Assembly: GCA_005773145.1 (NCBI GenBank)
Contig: SXHS01000184.1
Coordinates: 1-9,017 of the forward strand
Source: Planctomycetaceae bacterium
GTDB taxonomy: Bacteria > Planctomycetota > Planctomycetia > Pirellulales > Pirellulaceae
DNA length: 9,017 bases
Direction of reading: 5' to 3'
The notes under the pieces were generated by a model that did no database searches, was not told where the DNA came from, and saw nothing but the letters and a program-made list of their open reading frames with translations. Position 1 is the first letter of the stretch. The number at the start of each line of letters is the position of its first letter. The translations under genes were made by a program, and so were the position numbers. Of this stretch, positions 5,284-9,017 are shown one piece after another.

Positions 5284-7464
5284 TCACCGCGTGCGCGTGC
5301 ATGCCCGATTCCAGCGCGCCAGTGCCAATAACGGAAAATAGATCGGATACAGGTGATAGCGCAAATAGAACACCCGCGGGAACCCAGTTCCGGTGAAATA
5401 CTCCTCCTGCCAAGTCCCATCCGCCTCTTGGCTCTCGATCAAGAAGCGTACGCCGCGCTCCACCTCCGGCGAATGCATGCGACCGGCCGCCATCAAGCCC
5501 ATCAAGGCCCAGGCCGTCTGTGATGCGGTTACGGGACCCTGGCCTCGCTGTTGTGGGTCGGCGTATGAATGGGCCGACTCGCCCCACCCACCGTCGGCTT
5601 GTTGGTGGCGAAGCAACCATTGGGCGGCGTCGTCGACCATCGGATCGTGCTGCGGGACGCGGACCGCACGCAGCCCCTCGAGGGCCTGCCAGGTTCCGTA
5701 GATATAGTTGACTCCCCAGCGACCATACCAGCTTCCATCCGACTCTTGGTTCCGGCGCAGGAAGGCAACGCCGCGGTCCACGGCTGCTTGACCGCAGGCC
5801 ATATCCCAACGTCCCAGGGCCTGCAACACACGGCCAGTCAGATCGGCCGTGCTGGGGTCGATGAGTGCGTTGTGGTCCGCGAACGGCGCGTGGCACAGAT
5901 ACTGTCGATTGTTGTCTCGGTCGAACGCGCCCCACCCGCCATCACGATTCTGCATGCCCAGCATCCAGCGTCGCCCTCGTCGACTGGCTGCTGCGGCGTG
6001 GTCCAGCAACGAGACATAGTCGAGCGCCCGGTTGGCGCTACTGGCCCGTACCATCGCGACCATCGAGTCCTCGGCTGGGGAAGCATTCGGTACTTCACCA
6101 GCAAACTGGTCGCGCAGGGCGATCAAGACCATCGCCGTGTCGTCTACATCGGGATAGAATCCGTTCCGGTGCTCAAAGAACCATCCGCCCGGTTCGCTTG
6201 GATTCGACCGAGCCCAATCCCCTGGACGCGTCACCTCCTTGGACAAGAGCCATCGTGCGGCACGGCACAGCGATGCCTCGTGCGCCGGCTCGCCCGCCGC
6301 CACCATCGCCTGCATGCCAATCGCCGTGTCCCACACCGGGGATGCGCAGGGTTGAATTCGTGCCATGTCGCCTGGCAGTGGGACCGTCCAGGCATCCAGC
6401 TGATCCCGACACTGGCGCAGCGAAGGGCTCGAGTCGTCATGGCCCAGACACTTCAACGCGATGATTGACCAAACGACGGGTGGAAAAATAGCCCCCAAGC
6501 CATCGCTATCCTCCATCCGCTCGGTGATCCAATGCTCGGCCGTCCGCATGGCACGTGGTCGCAAGGGGTGGATCCGTCGACGATCGAGCCACTTCAGAGA
6601 TTGATCCAGCATTAGGAATAGCCGGCGCCAATTGAGCCACCGAGTCGATGGTGCCAGTCCCGGGCACTCCGGCCAAGCCCATTGATCCGGCTCACGGAGA
6701 AATAACTCGCCGATCCCCATCGAATCAGCGACATTCCGTGCCGGCCGACAGGCCGAGACGATCGACAGGGGGACCAACATCGTCCGCGACCAGGCACTCA
6801 CATGGTAGATATTGATGGGAAACCAGGTGGGAAGCAGAACGGCCTCCGGAGGTACGGATGGGCACTGATCGTATGAAATTTGTCCCAATAGGGCCAAATA
6901 AAAACGCGTGAAACTGTTGACCTTGTCAGCGCCCCCATGAGCTCGAATGGCCGTCCGCGCTCGTGCCAACTCCGGTTGATCGGCCGTATAGCCAGCCAAT
7001 TTTAGCGCAAAATAGGCTTTGACGCTGACACTGACATCCAAAGGCCCCCCCGGATACTGCGACCAACCGCCCTCCGCCTGTTGTTGCTGCAGCAGGTAGC
7101 GTGCGGCCTTGGACACGACCGGATGATCCAGCTCGTCCAACCACGCCAACAACAACACGGTCTCGCTCTCAAGAATTGTGTCCCCTTCTAGCTCGCCGCA
7201 CCAGTAGCCATCGGGATGCTGTTGCGTCAGCAGCCACTGGCGAGTGCTCTGGCAGGCGGTCGTCACGCATTGCAATAGGTCCCTGTCCACTGGGACCCGT
7301 GGGTTTCGTGCCCCGCTCGTCGGGCGTTGGCCGCGTGTCATGCGGGAATCGGGCGCAGCGCGAGAGTCCTGCGCGTGCGGCGCGGCCTGCGTGGAATTCT
7401 CTTGCCTTGGGAATAGGCCCCAAGTGCTTGGCCAGCGTCGTGGTGTGTTCGGCCGAGTGCTCAT
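5284..7464 (-). CDS. shc: Squalene-hopene cyclase
   Basis: Squalene-hopene cyclase (also HpnF) is a membrane-associated enzyme that cyclises squalene into hopene and hopanol. The 726-aa protein carries the protonating motif DVDDTA, with Asp439, Asp441 and Asp442 matching Asp374/376/377 of the Alicyclobacillus enzyme. Other signs are SPVWDTAIGMQAM and repeated QW motifs: QQQAEGGWSQYP, QNRDGGWGAFD, QESDGSWYGRWG, QQADGGWGES and QEADGTWQEEYFTGTGFP. The C-terminal YLRYHLYPIYFPLLAL is typical. The family core begins at about residue 60; residues 1-58 are an Arg/Pro/Ser/Gln-rich extension without obvious structure, so the protein is longer than the 631-aa Alicyclobacillus enzyme. The ATG at 7464 has only a weak GGAT upstream; an in-frame ATG at 7341 (Met42) is an alternative without a clear site. 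It is the first gene of the hopanoid operon. Confidence 0.97.
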   Translation of the reverse strand: MSTRPNTPRRWPSTWGLFPRQENSTQAAPHAQDSRAAPDSRMTRGQRPTSGARNPRVPVDRDLLQCVTTACQSTRQWLLTQQHPDGYWCGELEGDTILESETVLLLAWLDELDHPVVSKAARYLLQQQQAEGGWSQYPGGPLDVSVSVKAYFALKLAGYTADQPELARARTAIRAHGGADKVNSFTRFYLALLGQISYDQCPSVPPEAVLLPTWFPINIYHVSAWSRTMLVPLSIVSACRPARNVADSMGIGELFLREPDQWAWPECPGLAPSTRWLNWRRLFLMLDQSLKWLDRRRIHPLRPRAMRTAEHWITERMEDSDGLGAIFPPVVWSIIALKCLGHDDSSPSLRQCRDQLDAWTVPLPGDMARIQPCASPVWDTAIGMQAMVAAGEPAHEASLCRAARWLLSKEVTRPGDWARSNPSEPGGWFFEHRNGFYPDVDDTAMVLIALRDQFAGEVPNASPAEDSMVAMVRASSANRALDYVSLLDHAAAASRRGRRWMLGMQNRDGGWGAFDRDNNRQYLCHAPFADHNALIDPSTADLTGRVLQALGRWDMACGQAAVDRGVAFLRRNQESDGSWYGRWGVNYIYGTWQALEGLRAVRVPQHDPMVDDAAQWLLRHQQADGGWGESAHSYADPQQRGQGPVTASQTAWALMGLMAAGRMHSPEVERGVRFLIESQEADGTWQEEYFTGTGFPRVFYLRYHLYPIYFPLLALARWNRACTRTR

Positions 7465-7800
7465 CCGTGATTATCCATGCGCCCGCTTGGGGCTGTGCCA
7501 GACAGATCCAACATGACCGCCCACCGAGGGAACCAACACATGACGGTCATGTTCCGCGCATCATGCAGCCGCCTCAACTTACGACAACTGACGCCGATCG
7601 ACAATGTTAATCTGCGGCGAGATGAAACGCTGTTCGGCGGCCGGTCGGCACGAATCGGTGTCCACGTCGGCTCGTGAGATTCCCGGCCACACCCAGCCGA
7701 GAGTCTTGTTTTGGTGACTTGTCCTGTTTGCGCAAGTGATTGCTGAGACACGACTTATGGATTTGCACTTGAAAACGGCTCGGCCCCCCAACTAGCATGT
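7465..7800. other. Divergent intergenic region between shc and the HEXXH gene
   Basis: These 336 bases separate the minus-strand shc from the plus-strand gene at 7801 and should hold both promoters. I see no gene: open frames here are short and unlike known proteins. A palindromic site at 7510-7553 is the main feature. No convincing -35/-10 pair stands out on either strand. On the minus strand, ATGGATAATCACGGATGA forms a five-codon frame whose TGA overlaps the shc ATG, which may be coincidence. Confidence 0.5.
7510..7553. promoter_or_regulatory. Palindromic candidate operator upstream of shc
   Basis: ACATGAC-G-GTCATGT at 7538-7552 is a perfect 7-1-7 palindrome. The same half-site occurs a third time at 7511-7517. 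AACATGACCG (7510-7519) is also the exact 10-base complement of CGGTCATGTT (7544-7553), so a longer alternative hairpin is possible. The site begins about 46 bp upstream of the shc start codon, a sensible place for a dimeric regulator of the hopanoid operon. The regulator is unknown, and no regulator gene for it is adjacent. Confidence 0.5.
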
Positions 7801-8652
7801 ATGAGTGGGCCAGAGGCGGCGGGCGAAAGCCGTTTGGGGTGCCCACATGAGGCGGCGACCGTCCCAACCGGCAGGATCGTGTCGGTTGGGGGATTTGAGC
7901 GAAATGCAGTGATTGGAACGGCGCGAGTGCGGGCAATGCGAGTTCACAACTTCAATTATCGAACTCAGCCGAAGCCGACAAGTCGGTTGGGGTTGCCTGA
8001 GAACGCCGTTGATCGCAATCGGGGTGTCAATCACGCAGTGCCGCGTAGCAAGCGGGTGCGCAGTACGAATGTCGACCGGCGCGGGCCGGCTTTGCCACCG
8101 GAAACTTGGTACGAACCGAACGGCAACAGCAATGGTCACTATCGGATTGTGGTGCAATCGGCTGGCCCTGGTTATCGTCACGCCGTGACTGCCGAGCAGG
8201 TCGCCGATCGTTTGAGCCGATTGCCGGACAACATGCTGTCGACCTTAGAGGTGGTCCAGTTGAGCCGCATGACCCGCAAGAAGGAACGGTTCCCGTGTTA
8301 TGGCATGCAATGGGGCAACACGCTTTACCTCTACCCGATCGAGGAAGGGCTCGTTGAGCACTATGCGAAGGCCCCTTCGATGGCCGTGTTTAACGAGGCC
8401 CGCATGTTTGGTGGCACCTGGGAGCAATTGCCGGGGGGCCGCTGGCGATTGGTCTGGACGGCGGAAGCCATTCGCGACTTCTACCTCAACAACATTCTAA
8501 TTCACGAGTTGGGGCATCTCTTGGACCACCGCAATACGCGGTACACGGATCGAGAGCGTTATGCCGAGTGGTTTGCCATTGAGCATGGCTACCGTTCCAG
8601 CCAGCGTCCTGACTTGGCCCGCCGCGTGATGCGCCGCCATCATGCATCTTAA
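7801..8652 (+). CDS. Uncharacterised HEXXH putative metalloprotease
   Basis: I do not recognise a named family. The 283-aa frame has a basic, low-complexity first half (to about residue 110) and a better ordered second half. Near the C-terminus is the zinc-peptidase motif HELGH (His235, Glu236, His239) in ILIHELGHLLDHRNT. It is followed by YTDRERYAEWFAIEHGY, where Glu252 or Glu256 could be the third zinc ligand, a layout loosely like M78/ImmA-type and gluzincin peptidases. There is no signal peptide or membrane segment, so it is probably cytoplasmic. The ATG at 7801 has no clear ribosome-binding site; an in-frame ATG at 7936 (Met46, MRVHNFNYRT) is a plausible alternative and would give 238 aa. 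It stands alone, divergent from shc and followed by a double-hairpin element. Activity as a protease is inferred from the motif only. Confidence 0.75.
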   Translation: MSGPEAAGESRLGCPHEAATVPTGRIVSVGGFERNAVIGTARVRAMRVHNFNYRTQPKPTSRLGLPENAVDRNRGVNHAVPRSKRVRSTNVDRRGPALPPETWYEPNGNSNGHYRIVVQSAGPGYRHAVTAEQVADRLSRLPDNMLSTLEVVQLSRMTRKKERFPCYGMQWGNTLYLYPIEEGLVEHYAKAPSMAVFNEARMFGGTWEQLPGGRWRLVWTAEAIRDFYLNNILIHELGHLLDHRNTRYTDRERYAEWFAIEHGYRSSQRPDLARRVMRRHHAS

Positions 8653-8665
8653 GGATGGCGTTTCC

Positions 8666-8694
8666 CCTCCACGCCTGATCTGCCCCTGTGGAGG
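8666..8694 (+). terminator. Hairpin downstream of the HEXXH gene
   Basis: CCTCCAC (8666-8672) and GTGGAGG (8688-8694) form a perfect 7-bp stem with a 15-base loop, starting 13 bases after the stop codon. It is followed directly by the double-hairpin repeat. No T-run is present. It probably belongs to the 3' end of the transcript; whether it stops transcription cannot be told. Confidence 0.35.
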
Positions 8695-8699
8695 CCGAC

Positions 8700-8757
8700 A
8701 ACCTGGGGTTGCGCTGCGCTCCACCCCAGGCTGACATGTGTGGCCCCGTTGGGGCCC
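8700..8757 (+). repeat. Double-hairpin dispersed repeat, copy 2 (downstream of HEXXH gene)
   Basis: AACCTGGGGT, a 13-base GC-rich loop, and ACCCCAGGCT make an 8-bp perfect stem (8702-8709 with 8723-8730). After 11 bases, GGCCCC-GTT-GGGGCC (8742-8756) makes a 6-bp stem with a 3-base loop. The order, the outer AACCTGGGG and CCCCAGGCT sequences and the spacing match copy 1 at 89-137, which is in the opposite orientation. It starts 47 bases past the stop codon of the preceding gene. Loops and second stems differ between copies while pairing is kept, which suggests selection on structure. Confidence 0.63.
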
Positions 8758-8890
8758 GGAGGCTGACTGGTGTGGTACGATGAGCGGTCTGCCTGAGAAC
8801 GTGCGTGGGCGAAAACCCGGTTATTCTCGGCATAAGATACTTCATGGAGATGCCACTCGGGGCAATAGTACCTCATAACCGTTTTCTTTG
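8758..8890 (+). other. Intergenic leader before the right-edge gene
   Basis: About 130 bases of non-coding DNA lie between the double-hairpin repeat and the ribosome-binding site of the next gene. It is less GC-rich than its surroundings near 8820-8890 and includes TAAGAT and CATAAC, which weakly resemble -10 boxes, but neither has a matching -35 box. A promoter for the gene at 8908 is expected here but not identified. Confidence 0.35.
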
Positions 8891-8907
8891 GGGGGGGAGA
8901 GAACCAC

Positions 8908-9017
8908 ATGGTGCCAAATGGGAGTCTTCGGCGGCCATCCTGCAGCTTGACCAGACCGATGGGCTGTCTGTTTCTGTTGTCCTTGCTGCCCTTTTGCTTG
9001 GCGTGCGTTCCAAGTCC
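8908..9017 (+). CDS. 5' end of an exported protein or lipoprotein (partial)
   Basis: Only the first 36 codons are inside the window. The ATG at 8908 is preceded by a strong purine-rich ribosome-binding site, GGGGGGGGAGAG, at suitable spacing. The peptide has a basic N-region (Arg8, Arg9, Arg16), a hydrophobic core starting at about Met18 (MGCLFLLSLLPFCLACVPS), and Cys33 in the context CLAC. This looks like a Sec signal peptide. A lipobox ending at Cys33 is possible, but Cys at -3 and Leu at -2 depart from the consensus, so a signal peptidase I site further on is equally likely. The mature protein is not visible, so no function can be given. An in-frame ATG at 8959 lacks a ribosome-binding site. 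Confidence 0.65.
   Translation, partial: MVPNGSLRRPSCSLTRPMGCLFLLSLLPFCLACVPS

Noticed and set aside
5117..5935. Minus-strand open frame of 272 codons overlapping shc and hpnH in another frame
   Set aside because: It is a frame-shifted, Arg/Gly/Pro-rich reading of two well supported genes, with no domain of its own.
5569..6468. Plus-strand open frame of 299 codons inside shc
   Set aside because: It is antisense to conserved squalene-hopene cyclase sequence, including the DVDD motif; composition and lack of recognisable motifs point to a shadow frame.
7470..7495. Sigma54-like TGGCAC upstream of shc
   Set aside because: The -24 element TGGCAC is present on the minus strand, but the required -12 TTGC element at the right spacing is missing.
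7461..7751. Minus-strand 96-codon frame ending in an ATGA overlap with shc
   Set aside because: The overlap looks like translational coupling, but the peptide is Arg-rich without domains and includes the palindromic site; nothing supports it as a gene.

Overview
The window looks like chromosomal DNA from a planctomycete, most probably of the Pirellulales type. This is inferred from GC-rich coding, a LexA with the SPNGVMCHLKALEKKG recognition-helix style, a long two-domain SppA, a hopanoid cluster, and strong double-hairpin repeats of a kind I associate with that group. No search was possible, so the taxonomy is an inference. There are seven protein-coding genes, the last running off the right edge. 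I see no rRNA, tRNA, CRISPR array, transposase or prophage.

Left part (1-1260): a hairpin-rich segment of about 190 bases ends in a double-hairpin repeat. Next comes lexA on the minus strand (191-799), the SOS repressor with its cleavage site and Ser-Lys dyad intact. About 110 bases upstream of lexA is a convincing minus-strand promoter, TTGATG-17 bp-TATATT. Two identical GTGTACAT repeats exactly 20 bp apart lie in and beside it and make a good candidate operator. The rest of the gap up to 1260 is non-coding leader DNA for sppA.

Centre (1261-7464): sppA (plus strand) encodes a membrane-anchored signal peptide peptidase with both ClpP-like domains and a Lys/Ser dyad. It converges on, and overlaps by 36 bp, a minus-strand hopanoid operon. 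That operon reads, in order of transcription, shc (squalene-hopene cyclase), hpnH (radical SAM adenosylhopane synthase) and hpnG (nucleosidase/phosphorylase-like enzyme acting on adenosylhopane). The gene order matches the order of the reactions: squalene to diploptene/diplopterol, then adenosylhopane, then ribosyl- or phosphoribosylhopane. Squalene synthesis and later side-chain genes are not in the window.

Right part (7465-9017): a divergent intergenic region of about 340 bp carries a perfect 15-bp palindrome plus a third matching half-site upstream of shc, a possible operator. It is followed by an uncharacterised plus-strand protein with an HELGH zinc-peptidase motif (7801-8652). A second copy of the double-hairpin repeat then lies at about the same distance past the stop codon as the first copy lies past lexA. 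At the right edge is the 5' end of a gene for an exported protein or lipoprotein (from 8908).

The most interesting signals are the lexA promoter repeats, the paired 3'-end double-hairpin elements, the palindrome upstream of the hopanoid operon, and the unassigned HEXXH protein.
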